From Gammaproteobacteria bacterium (GTDB lineage Bacteria > Pseudomonadota > Gammaproteobacteria > Pseudomonadales > Azotimanducaceae), in NCBI GenBank assembly GCA_009841615.1, contig VXLL01000018.1, forward strand, positions 153,348 to 217,347: 64,000 nt of DNA, written 5' to 3'. Below, one piece after another: positions 1 to 9,690 of the stretch (its first letter is position 1; each line of letters begins with the position of its first letter). The translations under genes and the position numbers were made by a program. A model generated the notes under the pieces. The model was not told the DNA's origin and did no database searches. It worked only from the letters and a program-made list of their open reading frames with translations.

Positions 1-1
1 T

Positions 2-1669
2 AAGACAACGTTCTACGAATTAGCCTTCGCGTTATCTGGAGCCGAAGGAAATGTACCCATCCCAGCTATTCTCACCGAGCGTCTGTTCTTAGCGTTTCGC
101 GGCTATGGTGGACCGAACTGCGGAGTCGGAGTCGTCGCGGATACATCTTTGGGTCCCGGCATGCGGGTAGCCAACACTGAAAAAGCTCCAGGTACCGATG
201 GGTGTCTATATTTAAATCCTTTTAGTAGTGCAATGGTGCACTCTGCACTACCCGGGGCAGATTTTTATGATCGGCAGAATCCAGCCTATGACCCGTCGCA
301 AGCCAATGCACCGGAATTGATTGACTGGATGAATAGTGTCTCAGACATCGATAACAGCACCTCACTTCTGGTTCTTGACGCGACTATCAGCGGCGACTTA
401 ATTTCTGAGAAGCTCAGTTATGCTTCGGGATATCAGTTCAGATCTTTCACGGCAGAAGGCGAACCCAATGAACATGGGAACTTGCATTTAAATCCTTGCC
501 CAGTATTGGGTGACCAATCATGCCTGACGGGGAATTTCGGTGCTTTTACATTCATTAACGCCTACAACCCGTACGATAGTGAGCAGCAGGTTCATCGTGT
601 ATTTGGTGAATTTGCATACGTATTGAACGACCAGATCAATGCGCAATTTGCTCTCAACTTTGAACAGTACGACGAAGCAAGCAGCCTTGACCCTAAGATT
701 GCGGTTCGTTGGGAAGTAAGTGACACGTTTACACTTCGCACGACGCTACAAACGACATTTAGGACTCCATCGGTAGACGACTTGCTTGAAGGGGTTCCTC
801 TGACAGTTACGAATTACGTTAGTCAAGTCGGGGCTTGGATCCCAGTAGATCTCTATGGAGATGAATCACTCGATCCCGAACGCGCGAACACATTCAACAT
901 AGGATTGATCGCATCGTTAGCAAATGGAATCAACGTAACACTTGACTACTGGTCGTATGACTTCCAAGATGTAATCGGCAGTATTCCCCACGACGATGTG
1001 GATGAACTCTATGCAAACCCAAGTACTAGAAGCTACGTTCAAGAGTTCATCTATTGTGCTAGTGGACGCTCCGACACACTGAGTGACCCATGCGATGCTA
1101 GATCTATAACTAGAGTCGAGGTTCCACTTGTGAACTGGCCTGGTGTCGAAACTTCCGGTTTTGACTGGTATGTCACTTCGGTAATGCCATATCTCGACGG
1201 CCAACTTAGTGCAGGATTTAGCGGTACATACACGTTAAGCTACGACTTGAAACCGCTTCAATTCGCAGAACAGATCATTCGTCCTAGTGTTAACGCTGCA
1301 GGTAAATTGAATTTTGGCAATCCATTGCTCGTACCAATTCCTCAATGGAAATCGCAAATGTTCCTTACTTACTCGTGGAACACAAAGAGTGTAACTACAT
1401 ATGTCAATCACATTTCCTCTTATACCGATGATGCATCGCACGATGGCTTTGGCGGGGTACCCGTGAGCGAATTCGAAGTCGAAAGTTTTACTACTCTAGA
1501 TATCACAGCACAATGGTTTCTTGAACGTTCTGGATTAAATGTCGCGTTTTCAATCTTGAATTTGACCGACGAACCACCGCCCTTTGCAAATGTCGAGTTC
1601 GCATACGACGGGATGACCCACAATCCGAAGGGACGACGTATCAAACTGTCGCTAAGCTATCGACACTGA
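2..1669 (+). CDS. TonB-dependent receptor, C-terminal part (5' end outside window)
   Basis: The reading frame is open from base 2 to the TGA at 1667-1669, giving about 555 residues of an outer-membrane beta-barrel; the signal peptide, plug domain and first strands lie upstream of the window. Visible features are a GYGGPNC segment near the start, followed by a Cys-containing extracellular loop, many alternating aromatic/hydrophobic strands, a DPERANTFNIG-type strand (conserved in siderophore/vitamin receptors), a GRRIKLSLSYRH terminus preceded by the family's usual 'NLTD.PPP' turn, and paired cysteines (FIYC...DPC) in a loop. Receptors of this kind import iron chelates, vitamins or oligosaccharides using TonB-ExbBD energy. 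The substrate cannot be read from the sequence. An internal ATG at 149 exists but is not the start, since homologous-looking barrel sequence continues upstream of it. Confidence 0.85.
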   Translation, partial: KTTFYELAFALSGAEGNVPIPAILTERLFLAFRGYGGPNCGVGVVADTSLGPGMRVANTEKAPGTDGCLYLNPFSSAMVHSALPGADFYDRQNPAYDPSQANAPELIDWMNSVSDIDNSTSLLVLDATISGDLISEKLSYASGYQFRSFTAEGEPNEHGNLHLNPCPVLGDQSCLTGNFGAFTFINAYNPYDSEQQVHRVFGEFAYVLNDQINAQFALNFEQYDEASSLDPKIAVRWEVSDTFTLRTTLQTTFRTPSVDDLLEGVPLTVTNYVSQVGAWIPVDLYGDESLDPERANTFNIGLIASLANGINVTLDYWSYDFQDVIGSIPHDDVDELYANPSTRSYVQEFIYCASGRSDTLSDPCDARSITRVEVPLVNWPGVETSGFDWYVTSVMPYLDGQLSAGFSGTYTLSYDLKPLQFAEQIIRPSVNAAGKLNFGNPLLVPIPQWKSQMFLTYSWNTKSVTTYVNHISSYTDDASHDGFGGVPVSEFEVESFTTLDITAQWFLERSGLNVAFSILNLTDEPPPFANVEFAYDGMTHNPKGRRIKLSLSYRH

Positions 1670-1705
1670 TAGCCTCGAGCGCGGGGAATTCGACGACTCT
1701 TTTGT

Positions 1706-2392
1706 ATGCGGGACTACGGGATATTCAAAACTAAGAAGTTAAACTTCAAAACGTATGAAGAGCGTGAAATGATCCAACGTTCACGCGAGTTGTTACATGA
1801 GCTCTCGAGCCGGCGCACGGTCAGAGACTTTGAGTGTCGCCACGTGCCAGACGAGGTTATCGAAAACGCACTGAAAACAGCCGTTAGCGCGCCCAGTGGG
1901 GCGAATCGCCAACCATGGCGGTTCGTGGTGGTTCGCGACCCGGAAACCAAACAAAAAATTCGTGAAGGAGCGGAAGCTGAAGAACGCGAGTTCTACGAAC
2001 ATCGGGCAACTGCGGAATGGCTGGCCGCTCTCGCTCCCTTGGGAACGGACGAGAATAAACCATTTTTGACTGAAGCACCCGTGCTGATTGTGGTGTTTTT
2101 GGAACGATTTGGAATGGATGACCAAGGCAACAAGGTCAAGAACTACTATATGCCAGAGTCTGTAGGACTCGCATGTGGTTTTCTAATCGCAGCCCTGCAT
2201 CACGCGGGACTCGCTACACTAACGCACACGCCTAGTCCCATGGGTTTTCTCAATGAGATCTTGGACCGACCATCACGAGAAAAGCCTTTCCTTCTACTTG
2301 TCGTCGGTTATCCTAAATCCGACGCTCGTGTTCCCGACATCACTCGATTACCATTTACAACCACGATTATCGACTGGATGCAGAAGAGTTAA
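1706..2392 (+). CDS. Iodotyrosine deiodinase-like nitroreductase (FMN flavoprotein)
   Basis: 228 aa, nitroreductase fold. The N-terminal RRTVRDF (residues 36-42) and [11 protein letters not shown] (61-71) are the FMN-binding elements. What separates it from ordinary nitroreductases is the active-site lid of iodotyrosine deiodinases: Glu93, Tyr97 and Lys118 have the same spacing (E-x3-Y, then Lys 21 residues later) as the Glu/Tyr/Lys trio that clamps the iodotyrosine zwitterion in mammalian IYD. The C-terminal half ([17 protein letters not shown], then [10 protein letters not shown]) also follows the IYD pattern. Unlike the mammalian enzyme it has no membrane anchor, as is usual for bacterial homologues. 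Predicted reaction: reductive dehalogenation of halotyrosines, or a related reduction. It lies 36 bp after the TonB receptor gene and may be co-transcribed. ATG 1706 is the only canonical start before the conserved N-terminal block. Confidence 0.82.
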   Translation: MRDYGIFKTKKLNFKTYEEREMIQRSRELLHELSSRRTVRDFECRHVPDEVIENALKTAVSAPSGANRQPWRFVVVRDPETKQKIREGAEAEEREFYEHRATAEWLAALAPLGTDENKPFLTEAPVLIVVFLERFGMDDQGNKVKNYYMPESVGLACGFLIAALHHAGLATLTHTPSPMGFLNEILDRPSREKPFLLLVVGYPKSDARVPDITRLPFTTTIIDWMQKS

Positions 2393-4542
2393 ATACCAGT
2401 AGTTTCCGTTTCTTTGGAGGCGGCAACCTCTTCCTTTAATTCGAGGAAATCGATGATGATCTTCGCAGACTCTATCAGCAAGGCATCAGGTACATTATTT
2501 TCTTCTTCTTCCTCGACGATATCGTCTAAAGTTTCCCTGAGATCTTTCAGTGTTTCAACTGGTTCCAGCCCTCTCGCGATAAATCGCTCGTTTTGGGTGC
2601 TCAATCGCCAGGAGTTGTAATCATCACGCTCCTTTTCTCGTTCGTTGAAATTGAGCGATCGAACGACACGATCCCGGTCCCGTTTGATCCGATCTTCCAA
2701 TGCATCGAAAAACAGAAATTCCGGATCATTGGCAATTCGCTCCCGATGCAATTCAGTTAATCTTGGCAACAGTGTCCCAATTAACGGATCGTGCTTTTCG
2801 CTAGCTGGGTCAATAATATCGTGTTTCAAAGCTTCATCGTAAGTACTCTCACCGATGTTTTCTGAATCGATAAGCTCGGGATACTCTATGTCGGGTATTA
2901 CACCCTTGTTTTGAGTACTATGGCCCGACACTCGATAAAATTTTTGCTGCGTTATCTTTAACTTTCCATGAGAAAGTGATTGCAAACTTTGTACCGTACC
3001 CTTACCAAAAGTACGATTTCCGAGAATGATACCACGACCATAATCTTGAATAGCGCCGGCGAAAATTTCTGACGCTGATGCCGATCTCCGATCGACAAGA
3101 ACTGCCAATGGTCCCTCCCATGCAACTTTATTGTCCGAGTCCCGTAACTTGATCACTCGGCCGGCTGCATTTTTTACTTGCACCGTAGGACCGAAGTTAA
3201 TGAACAACCCTGTTAACTTGTTGGCTTCGTCCAATGAACCGCCACCGTTTCGGCGTAGATCAATGATCAGCCCAACGATACCTTCTCTTTTCAACTCTCT
3301 GATTAGTCGCTCGACATCACTAGTCGCGCTTCGATAATTTCTGTCTCCCTGACTCCTTGCCTCAAAGTCTTGGTACATTGAAGGCAAGTCGATGACGCCA
3401 ATTTTTTTGACCTCTCCAGTGAGTGGATTGGGATCGAGTTCGACTATTTTCTTTGTGGCAGCGCTAGACTCTAACTTACACTCGTCGCGTTCGATCGGCA
3501 CAAACTTTCGTTCGCTCCCGGTGTCTTCAGAGCTCAGCAGTTCTAAATATACAGTTGTATCCTTCGGACCTCTAATTAATGTAACAACTTGATCAAGGCG
3601 TTTTCCTCTGATATCGATTATCGGAGCATCTTTGCGTTGCCCAACACCGACGATGCGATCACCCTCTTCCACACCCTCTTTTTTCTCAGCTGGACACCCT
3701 TTAATCAATTCCCGAATTACGATGTATCCGTCATCTGAACCCTGTTCCAATATCGCTCCAATGCCGAACAGAGACAAAGACATTGAAATATCAAAATTAT
3801 CCGATGCACGTGGGTTTAAGTACTCAGTGTGAGGATCGTAATATGTCGAAAAAGAATTCATATATGCTGAGTACGCATCCTCGGATATGGCCTGTACTTC
3901 TCTGCTGAGTGCTTGCGTGTAAGTTCTAGTTAAGTGTTCGATTGGGTCTTCTTCAGGATCGCGTAAAGTCAATGCAATAATTTCATCGACTAAATACTTC
4001 TCCCATAGCTTGTTTGCTTCAGACTTGTTCGCCAGCCACGTTCCCTCTTCGTCTCTATTGAGACGCAAGAACTCATCGGTCTCCAGGTCGAAGGAGTTGA
4101 TACCTTTTTTTAGCCGCTTTAGAACCCAAGTGAACCGATCAAATTGACGCTTTTGAATTCGGTTATAAATCTCGAACGCAGCGTCTAGCTTTCCACTCTT
4201 CAAATAGTCATCAAACAGTGTCTTGTGTGGTTCGAATTCTTTGATGTCGGATTTCAGGAAAAACTGCTTTCGCGGATCAAGTTTCTCCAAGAATCGATTG
4301 AACAAGATTTCTGACACCTCATCATTGAGTGGTTTCTGCCTAGAAAAGTGATTAAGTTTTACTTGATCTACTATCTGCTTAGTAACCGCCTCATGTGGAC
4401 TCTCAGGCTCCAACGGTGCTGGTCGGGTTTCAATGTCAATAGTCCCGATAGTTGACTCGTCCGCTGATGAACTCAGAGATCCCAAAGCTCCGAAGACGAT
4501 CAACGGAACCAAGCTCAGAGATGCAAGAATTTTTTTGTTCAT
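2389..4542 (-). CDS. prc: Tail-specific C-terminal processing protease Prc (S41)
   Basis: 717 aa, close to the E. coli Prc length. It begins with a signal peptide ([20 protein letters not shown]), so it acts in the periplasm, degrading or trimming proteins from their C termini, including peptidoglycan hydrolases and lipoprotein-related substrates in relatives. A PDZ domain spans about residues 250-340. The protease core has the Ser/Lys dyad in [10 protein letters not shown] (Ser489) and FGKGTVQ (Lys514), with Asp500; the spacings of 11 and 25 match S430/D441/K455 of mature E. coli Tsp. The C-terminal region (about 560-700) is the charged helical Prc-specific domain. An AAGGA Shine-Dalgarno lies just before ATG 4542. 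It follows lepB on the same strand after about 120 bp. It overlaps the 3' end of the deiodinase-like gene by 4 bp, tail to tail. Confidence 0.95.
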   Translation of the reverse strand: MNKKILASLSLVPLIVFGALGSLSSSADESTIGTIDIETRPAPLEPESPHEAVTKQIVDQVKLNHFSRQKPLNDEVSEILFNRFLEKLDPRKQFFLKSDIKEFEPHKTLFDDYLKSGKLDAAFEIYNRIQKRQFDRFTWVLKRLKKGINSFDLETDEFLRLNRDEEGTWLANKSEANKLWEKYLVDEIIALTLRDPEEDPIEHLTRTYTQALSREVQAISEDAYSAYMNSFSTYYDPHTEYLNPRASDNFDISMSLSLFGIGAILEQGSDDGYIVIRELIKGCPAEKKEGVEEGDRIVGVGQRKDAPIIDIRGKRLDQVVTLIRGPKDTTVYLELLSSEDTGSERKFVPIERDECKLESSAATKKIVELDPNPLTGEVKKIGVIDLPSMYQDFEARSQGDRNYRSATSDVERLIRELKREGIVGLIIDLRRNGGGSLDEANKLTGLFINFGPTVQVKNAAGRVIKLRDSDNKVAWEGPLAVLVDRRSASASEIFAGAIQDYGRGIILGNRTFGKGTVQSLQSLSHGKLKITQQKFYRVSGHSTQNKGVIPDIEYPELIDSENIGESTYDEALKHDIIDPASEKHDPLIGTLLPRLTELHRERIANDPEFLFFDALEDRIKRDRDRVVRSLNFNEREKERDDYNSWRLSTQNERFIARGLEPVETLKDLRETLDDIVEEEEENNVPDALLIESAKIIIDFLELKEEVAASKETETTGI

Positions 4543-4664
4543 ATCAATTCCTTAATTTATTGCGGACAAGTAGAGTTTGATTTTATGCGATTTCAACCAT
4601 TCAGTGATAATGCCTGTCCGTACATAAGCACACAGTAACAAAGATGACTCAGGTTACTCATTCG

Positions 4665-5432
4665 TTACTCTAAATAAATGAAAAATCGACGTAAGCGTGG
4701 TAACCAATAACGATCTAAATTGAACGAAAAGGATATTGTATGCGCGCGTCCTATGACCCGATCCCGATCGATCGCACCAATAGCTCTTGAATCTTTGCTG
4801 TCATCACGATTGTCGCCCATCATAAAGTACTCGCCTTCTTCAAGTGTAAAAGGACCAAAATTAGCAATTCGAGATCGACTACCACGACGCCGTTGAATAA
4901 CTCTACTGTCACCAAATATTTCTTCGCGTACGTATTCCACCCGGTCGTCCGCAATCAAGTGCAACCGCTTGATTTCTTCATCGTTTAACACCGTATAGAC
5001 CGCCGGTACGTTGTTTATGTAGAGGTCATTGTCGTGAAGTTCAATCGTATCTCCCCCAACCCCAATGACACGTTTTATCAGCAGCGTCTTCTCGTCCTCA
5101 GGACTCGGGAAAGTGACGATGTCACCGCGTTTCGGATGCGACCATCGGGTGATGCGTTTTAAAGTAAAAGGCCAGCGGATATCGTACGCGATCTTGTCAA
5201 CAACAACTCGATCACCAGCAATAATACCCGGGTTCATGCTCCCCGAGGGCACATGGTTCCAATCTGCGATAGCCGATCGAAATAGCAACATGAGCACGAT
5301 AAATACGAAGAAACCGCGCCATTCTCGCCAAAAGTTGAAAAGTGCTCTCCCCCACTTTATGTTCTGTAGCCGCGTCAAGAGGCTAGTGCTTTGTACCGGG
5401 AGGTCTTTCTGTTTTACTTGAGGATCGTGCAT
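4665..5432 (-). CDS. lepB: Signal peptidase I
   Basis: 255 aa inner-membrane serine protease that removes Sec/Tat signal peptides. One clear membrane segment (about 40-57) precedes the catalytic box VPSGSM with Ser65. The general base is Lys120 in LLIKRVIG, and the family box GDNRDDSKDSR follows near residue 210. The N-terminal 35 residues are hydrophilic, and only one transmembrane helix is obvious where E. coli LepB has two. It sits in a minus-strand run with yaaA, the DUF1244 gene and prc, rather than in the usual lepA-lepB-rnc context. No good Shine-Dalgarno precedes ATG 5432, so the exact start is less sure than the identity. Confidence 0.93.
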   Translation of the reverse strand: MHDPQVKQKDLPVQSTSLLTRLQNIKWGRALFNFWREWRGFFVFIVLMLLFRSAIADWNHVPSGSMNPGIIAGDRVVVDKIAYDIRWPFTLKRITRWSHPKRGDIVTFPSPEDEKTLLIKRVIGVGGDTIELHDNDLYINNVPAVYTVLNDEEIKRLHLIADDRVEYVREEIFGDSRVIQRRRGSRSRIANFGPFTLEEGEYFMMGDNRDDSKDSRAIGAIDRDRVIGRAHTISFSFNLDRYWLPRLRRFFIYLE

Positions 5433-5511
5433 TACGAGGTCTTGGCTCGACTCACCTAGAAATATATCAGAGATTGAATTTTAAGGCTCGTCTTGTCGAT
5501 AGCTTCTAAGC

Positions 5512-5817
5512 TTACTTAGTGCGATGGGTCCTGCGCTCAAACTCTTCGAGTTGTTCGACTGTTGGTTCGGTCTGATACTTAACTTTCCACTCGTGGTAAC
5601 CTATCCCATATATCAGTTTTCGGGCTTCCTCGTACTCGATCGCTTCGCCTTCGTCCGCGCTGGCGGAAACGTACCACTTCGATAGACAATTGCGACAAAA
5701 TCCTGCGAGATTCATGAGGTCTATGTTCTGCACATCTGACCGGGTTCGTAAATGTGAAACAAGTCTGCGAAAAACTGCAGCTTCGATGCGGTCTTGAGAA
5801 GAATTTCGTTGTTCCAT
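5512..5817 (-). CDS. DUF1244 family protein
   Basis: 101 aa soluble protein. The diagnostic stretch is NLAGFCRNCLSKWY (about residues 57-70), with a CxxC pair, followed by a GEAIEYEEARKLIYG segment; this is the DUF1244 pattern, widespread in Proteobacteria and of unknown biochemical role. The two close cysteines could bind a metal, but no further ligands are obvious. It begins 6 bp after the yaaA stop and is almost certainly co-transcribed with it. Confidence 0.85.
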   Translation of the reverse strand: MEQRNSSQDRIEAAVFRRLVSHLRTRSDVQNIDLMNLAGFCRNCLSKWYVSASADEGEAIEYEEARKLIYGIGYHEWKVKYQTEPTVEQLEEFERRTHRTK

Positions 5818-5823
5818 TAGTTG

Positions 5824-6609
5824 TTATCCAGTGGTTGGCTCAGGACGGTGATCGCGCAGAAAGACAAAAGTATCCCGTGTCGATCGCTCACTTGAATAGT
5901 AATAACCTTCCGCGTTAAACTCGCGCAATCGACTTGGATTATCCAATCGATTTAGCACAACGAATCGAGCTAACAACCCTCGTGCGCGTTTCCCAAAGTA
6001 ACTCATAAACCGATAGTCTTCTCGATGTCGTTCCAAAAATTTACAGTGCACGACTCGATAATTGATTTTCCGTGCGAGGTCATCGCTTAGATATTCATTA
6101 GAGGCAGCGTTTACTAACACAGGCGATCGATGGTTCGCTAGTTCAACGTTCAATGAATCGGCGATTTCGTCGTTCCAATAGGCATACAAGTCAGTTCCAT
6201 GGCTATTTGGTAGATCGGTTCCCATCTCCAATCGATACGGTTGAATGGCGTCCAGTGGTCGCAACACTCCATACAGACCAGAGAGTATTCTGAGCCGACG
6301 TTGCGCCGCGGTGAGATCTCTTTCTCCAAAAGTCTCGGCACCCAGTCCCAAATATACGTCTCCCCGAAAGGAAAGAATAGCGGGTCGGCGTTTTCCGTTT
6401 GGTGCAGTCCAATTCTGATACCGTTCATAGTTCAAGTCTGCTAAATCGTCGCTGATATTCATCAACTCTTTTAGATTACTAGCGCTCAACTGTTGTAATT
6501 GAGAAATAAGCTCAGTAGTACGATCGTTAAATGATGGATCGGAGCGTTTGCGCGTCGTTAGTTTTGTCTTGAAATCTAGATTTTTCGAAGGTGATAACAC
6601 CGTCAACAT
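5824..6609 (-). CDS. yaaA: Peroxide stress protein YaaA (DUF328)
   Basis: 261 aa from the preferred start. YaaA lowers free intracellular iron during hydrogen peroxide stress and thereby limits DNA damage. Family landmarks are MLTVLSPSKNLDF at the N terminus, ILSFRGDVYLGL, LRILSGLYGVLRPLD followed by QPYRLEMGT, and the terminal FNAEGYYY. The frame is open to an upstream start at 6642, but the extra 11 residues lie before the conserved start (E. coli begins MLILISPAKTLDY), so ATG 6609 is chosen; a GGGTG sequence lies about 8 bases upstream. First gene of a minus-strand run with the DUF1244 gene. Confidence 0.92.
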   Translation of the reverse strand: MLTVLSPSKNLDFKTKLTTRKRSDPSFNDRTTELISQLQQLSASNLKELMNISDDLADLNYERYQNWTAPNGKRRPAILSFRGDVYLGLGAETFGERDLTAAQRRLRILSGLYGVLRPLDAIQPYRLEMGTDLPNSHGTDLYAYWNDEIADSLNVELANHRSPVLVNAASNEYLSDDLARKINYRVVHCKFLERHREDYRFMSYFGKRARGLLARFVVLNRLDNPSRLREFNAEGYYYSSERSTRDTFVFLRDHRPEPTTG

Positions 6610-6795
6610 AAAATTGCACCCATAAATTTGGTTTACTACCATACAGTGTACACATTGGCCTCAGAGAACACGGTTTCCACAACCTTTATGTACCGACCTC
6701 AGCCGCAGAGTAAAACGGACAATTTCTCAGTCAAAAGCACGAAATTCTCACACGACATCATTAAACACTAGCAATGTACATGGATATGGAAATTC

Positions 6796-7512
6796 GTGGA
6801 ATCTAGAGGTAAGACATGGGTAGGACGAGTCCGAAGCCGAAATGAGGATGTGTTTAGCATCCGACCTGAGTTTGGATTTCTAGCCGTAGCTGACGGCATG
6901 GGTGGAACAAGTGCCGGCCATGTTGCCGCGCGCATCGCAATTGACGAAGTCTCGAGCACACTCGCCAACATTAGCGACAGCCGTACGTTACAACCTGACG
7001 ACTTGATCGAAGCCGTAGTTCATGCCAACTCCATGGTCTTCGACCGCGGGCAGACCTATTCAGATTTCGCGGGTATGGGCACCACCATTGTATACTGTAT
7101 CGTAGACGAGTTGCTGGCGACGTTTTGCCATGTTGGTGACTCTCGTGGATACCTATTTCGCAAAAAAGAACTCAAGCAAGTAACAAAAGACCATTCGTTA
7201 GTGCAGGAAAAAGTTGATCGCGGTGAGATGACAGCAGAAGAAGCTCGAGTGGCCCCAATGCGTAATCTGGTTACGCGTTCCGTGGGTCCGCAACAAACCG
7301 TCCTACCCGAAGTCACGAATGCAGAACTTCAACCTGGGGACTGCCTCATGCTCTGTAGCGATGGAATCTCAGATTTCGTCCCTCACCCCGAAATTCAAGA
7401 AGTCATGGACGCTCATTCACACAACCTCCGGTTCCTTGCATCCATGCTAGTGGAAACAGCCGACAAACACGGAAGCACCGACAATATTACGACGGTGGTT
7501 GCAAAAATATGA
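6796..7512 (+). CDS. PP2C-family Ser/Thr protein phosphatase
   Basis: 238 aa, single catalytic domain without membrane segments. PP2C metal-binding motifs are in order: GRVRSRNEDVF, LAVADGMGG (metal-binding Asp), MGTTIVYCIVD, HVGDSRGYLFR, VTKDHSLV, LMLCSDGISDFV and STDNITTVVAKI. It should dephosphorylate phospho-Ser/Thr proteins using Mn/Mg. The partner kinase is not in this window. The start is GTG 6796. A 10-codon ORF (ATG 6774 to TAG 6806) in another frame overlaps this start. The stop overlaps the bolA start by 4 bases (ATGA), so the two are translationally coupled. Confidence 0.93.
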   Translation: MESRGKTWVGRVRSRNEDVFSIRPEFGFLAVADGMGGTSAGHVAARIAIDEVSSTLANISDSRTLQPDDLIEAVVHANSMVFDRGQTYSDFAGMGTTIVYCIVDELLATFCHVGDSRGYLFRKKELKQVTKDHSLVQEKVDRGEMTAEEARVAPMRNLVTRSVGPQQTVLPEVTNAELQPGDCLMLCSDGISDFVPHPEIQEVMDAHSHNLRFLASMLVETADKHGSTDNITTVVAKI

Positions 7513-7829
7513 CCAGGTTCGTTCAAGAAGTGATAGAAGCAAAGTTAACCGCTTGCGATCCGATACATTTAGAAGTCGTTAATGAGAGTGGCAGTCACAA
7601 TGTTCCGAAGGGTTCCGAGACTCACTTTAAAGTTGTTATGATCAGTGATAAGTTTGAAGGGCTTCGATTGATTCAACGACACCGCATGATTAACGAGATC
7701 TTGGAGGAAGAACTCGCGGGACCGATACATGCGCTGTCGCTGCATCTTTATACCAATCAAGACTGGGAAAAGAGGTTTGGATCTATTCCAGCGTCGCCAC
7801 CTTGTCGCGGTGGCGAAAAGGCTACCTAG
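7509..7829 (+). CDS. BolA family protein
   Basis: 106 aa. The BolA core is visible: HLEVVNESGSHNVPKGSETHFKVVMISDKFEG, then LIQRHRMINEILEEEL, including the conserved His of the RHRMI helix used for Fe-S ligation with monothiol glutaredoxins, and ending in IHALSLHLYT. BolA proteins act in iron-sulfur trafficking and, in enterobacteria, in stress morphology and transcription. No monothiol glutaredoxin gene is adjacent. It overlaps the PP2C gene by 4 bases and precedes trhO by 24 bp. Whether it is the bolA or the ibaG type is not decided here. Confidence 0.92.
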   Translation: MTRFVQEVIEAKLTACDPIHLEVVNESGSHNVPKGSETHFKVVMISDKFEGLRLIQRHRMINEILEEELAGPIHALSLHLYTNQDWEKRFGSIPASPPCRGGEKAT

Positions 7830-7853
7830 CCCTTAATTCCGTACCACTATCCG

Positions 7854-8786
7854 ATGTACGTTGCATCTTTCTATCGCTTCGTGAAAATCGAGGAAGTCGT
7901 ACGTGTTCGCGACTTTGTCGTAGATCTGTGTACCCGATGTAGAGTTCAAGGAACTTTTACTGTCGCCAATGAAGGTATTAACGCCGCACTCGCGCATCCG
8001 AACCTTCGAGTGTTGGAGACAATAGTTGAGCAAATCAAAGCTCGTCTCGCCCTGAAGGTGTTGCGACCTACCTTCTCACGAGCAGATCTCGACACACTCC
8101 CTTTTGACAAACTGTTGGTACGAATACGTCCCGAAATTGTCTCCTACGACACACCCTTTGACTTCACGTTGCCAGCTCTCCCAAAAGTGACCTCCGTTCA
8201 ATGGAATGACTTGCTCCGGGCAACCGACACTGTTGTGCTCGACGTGCGCAATCAATACGAACATGACCTTGGTCGGTTTCGAAACTCGATTCAGCCACAG
8301 ACTAAGAACTTTCGAGAGTTCAAAAACTTCCTTCACCAGCAAAGTGAGATCGATTACGATCAGCCAGTAGCTATTTATTGCACAGGTGGTATCCGTTGTG
8401 AAAAAGCCGCGCAATCTATGTTCAAGTTGGGTTTCAAGTCCGTGGTACAACTTGACCGCGGAATCCTAGGGTACCTAGAGGAAAACGCGGAAGACTCACT
8501 TTGGGAGGGTGAGTGTTTTGTTTTTGACCAGCGCGTTGCTTTGAACGAATCCCTGATGGAAGGGGTTGCGGAACTCTGTTTAGCTTGTGGTGGTCCGGTC
8601 ACTTCGAACGACAAGAACCATCCTCACTTCGAGCACGGTATCAGTTGTTCAGCATGCCACCAAGACCTCACTCCTTCGACACGCGCGCGCCGATCAGAAC
8701 GTTTGCGTCAACTATATCTTGCTAGTATGCGCGAAAACAATAGATCAGTGGAGCACAAAGTTTCATTGGAAGGCTTGCCAGTCTAG
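7854..8786 (+). CDS. trhO: tRNA uridine-34 hydroxylase TrhO (rhodanese domain, YceA)
   Basis: 310 aa. TrhO makes 5-hydroxyuridine at the wobble position of certain tRNAs, using prephenate-dependent chemistry and oxygen in E. coli. An N-terminal domain (about 1-95, including GTFTVANEGINAAL) is followed by a rhodanese domain with active-site loop CTGGIRC (Cys176 to Cys182) and a C-terminal Cys-rich part (CLACGGPV, then CSACHQDL) that looks like a zinc ribbon. Length and motif order match the UPF0176 family. The next gene, ttcA, also modifies the tRNA anticodon loop. The stop is 7 bp before the preferred ttcA start. Confidence 0.94.
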   Translation: MYVASFYRFVKIEEVVRVRDFVVDLCTRCRVQGTFTVANEGINAALAHPNLRVLETIVEQIKARLALKVLRPTFSRADLDTLPFDKLLVRIRPEIVSYDTPFDFTLPALPKVTSVQWNDLLRATDTVVLDVRNQYEHDLGRFRNSIQPQTKNFREFKNFLHQQSEIDYDQPVAIYCTGGIRCEKAAQSMFKLGFKSVVQLDRGILGYLEENAEDSLWEGECFVFDQRVALNESLMEGVAELCLACGGPVTSNDKNHPHFEHGISCSACHQDLTPSTRARRSERLRQLYLASMRENNRSVEHKVSLEGLPV

Positions 8787-8793
8787 GAAAATT

Positions 8794-9690
8794 GTGAAAG
8801 CAGGAGAAGCGCAAAACACTAGCAACATCGTTAGAGCATCTCCACAGCACAACGCTGAGCGATCGACGTACGAATTGAACAAGACAAAGAAGAAGCTACG
8901 ACGTCTAGTCGGACAAGCTATCGCTGACTACGACATGATTGAAGCGGGAGACCGCGTCATGGTCTGCCTATCGGGAGGCAAAGACTCTTTTACGTTACTT
9001 GATACACTGATTTCTTTACAACACAACGCGCCCGTGGATTTCAGTTTAGTCGCAGTCAATGTCGACCAAATGCAACCAAACTTTCCCGAGGAGGTCATAC
9101 CCGACTATTGCAATGCGCGAAACATTGAGTACTTTATCGTTCAGGAAGACACGTACTCTATAGTGACTAAAGTAACACCGGAAGGTAAGATATATTGCCC
9201 TATCTGTTCGCGTCTGCGTCGTGGAATCCTTTATACTACTTCCAAGAAGATCAATGCAACAAAGATCGCGCTTGGGCATCATCTTGACGATGTTGTTGAA
9301 ACTCTTTTTCTAAATTTGTTTTTTGGTGGCACAATGAAATCTATGCCGCCATATCTGGTATCAGACGACGGAGAGCACCACGTGATTCGCCCGCTGTACT
9401 ACGTGCGTGAAAAACTGATCGCGCGCTATTCGAAGATGCTAAATCACCCAATAATTCCATGTGATCTTTGCGGTTCTCAGGAGCACCTCCAGCGTCAACA
9501 GATTAAGTCTCTACTCAAAGAGTGGGATCAGACTCATCCAGGTCGCGTCGAAAACATTGCCCGCGCAATACGAAACGTTAAACTCTCCCATCTTGGGGAT
9601 CGGCATCTATATCCATTCGGTAAAGACACAACCAATCCAGAGGGGAGATTACTCGACATACGAGAGGAAGTTCTAGCTCAACATGACTGA
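8794..9690 (+). CDS. ttcA: tRNA 2-thiocytidine(32) synthetase TtcA
   Basis: 298 aa from the chosen start. TtcA activates C32 of tRNA with ATP and inserts sulfur, using a 4Fe-4S cluster. The PP-loop SGGKDS is at residues 60-65. Cluster cysteines are in CPIC (Cys135, Cys138) and CDLC (Cys223), matching the three-Cys pattern of the E. coli enzyme. The frame extends upstream into trhO without a stop, but that part is out-of-frame overlap. GTG 8794 has an AGGA 6 bases upstream and gives a normal-length protein, whose conserved region starts at KKLRRLVGQAIADYDMI. The 3' end overlaps the next gene by 8 bp. Confidence 0.95.
   Translation: MKAGEAQNTSNIVRASPQHNAERSTYELNKTKKKLRRLVGQAIADYDMIEAGDRVMVCLSGGKDSFTLLDTLISLQHNAPVDFSLVAVNVDQMQPNFPEEVIPDYCNARNIEYFIVQEDTYSIVTKVTPEGKIYCPICSRLRRGILYTTSKKINATKIALGHHLDDVVETLFLNLFFGGTMKSMPPYLVSDDGEHHVIRPLYYVREKLIARYSKMLNHPIIPCDLCGSQEHLQRQQIKSLLKEWDQTHPGRVENIARAIRNVKLSHLGDRHLYPFGKDTTNPEGRLLDIREEVLAQHD

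Noticed and set aside
8076..8450. 124-codon antisense ORF inside trhO
   Set aside because: Complementary shadow of a well-supported gene with no conserved features.
8587..8793. Long N-terminal extension of TtcA into trhO
   Set aside because: It overlaps trhO in another frame and lies before the conserved TtcA start; GTG 8794 has a good Shine-Dalgarno and gives normal length.
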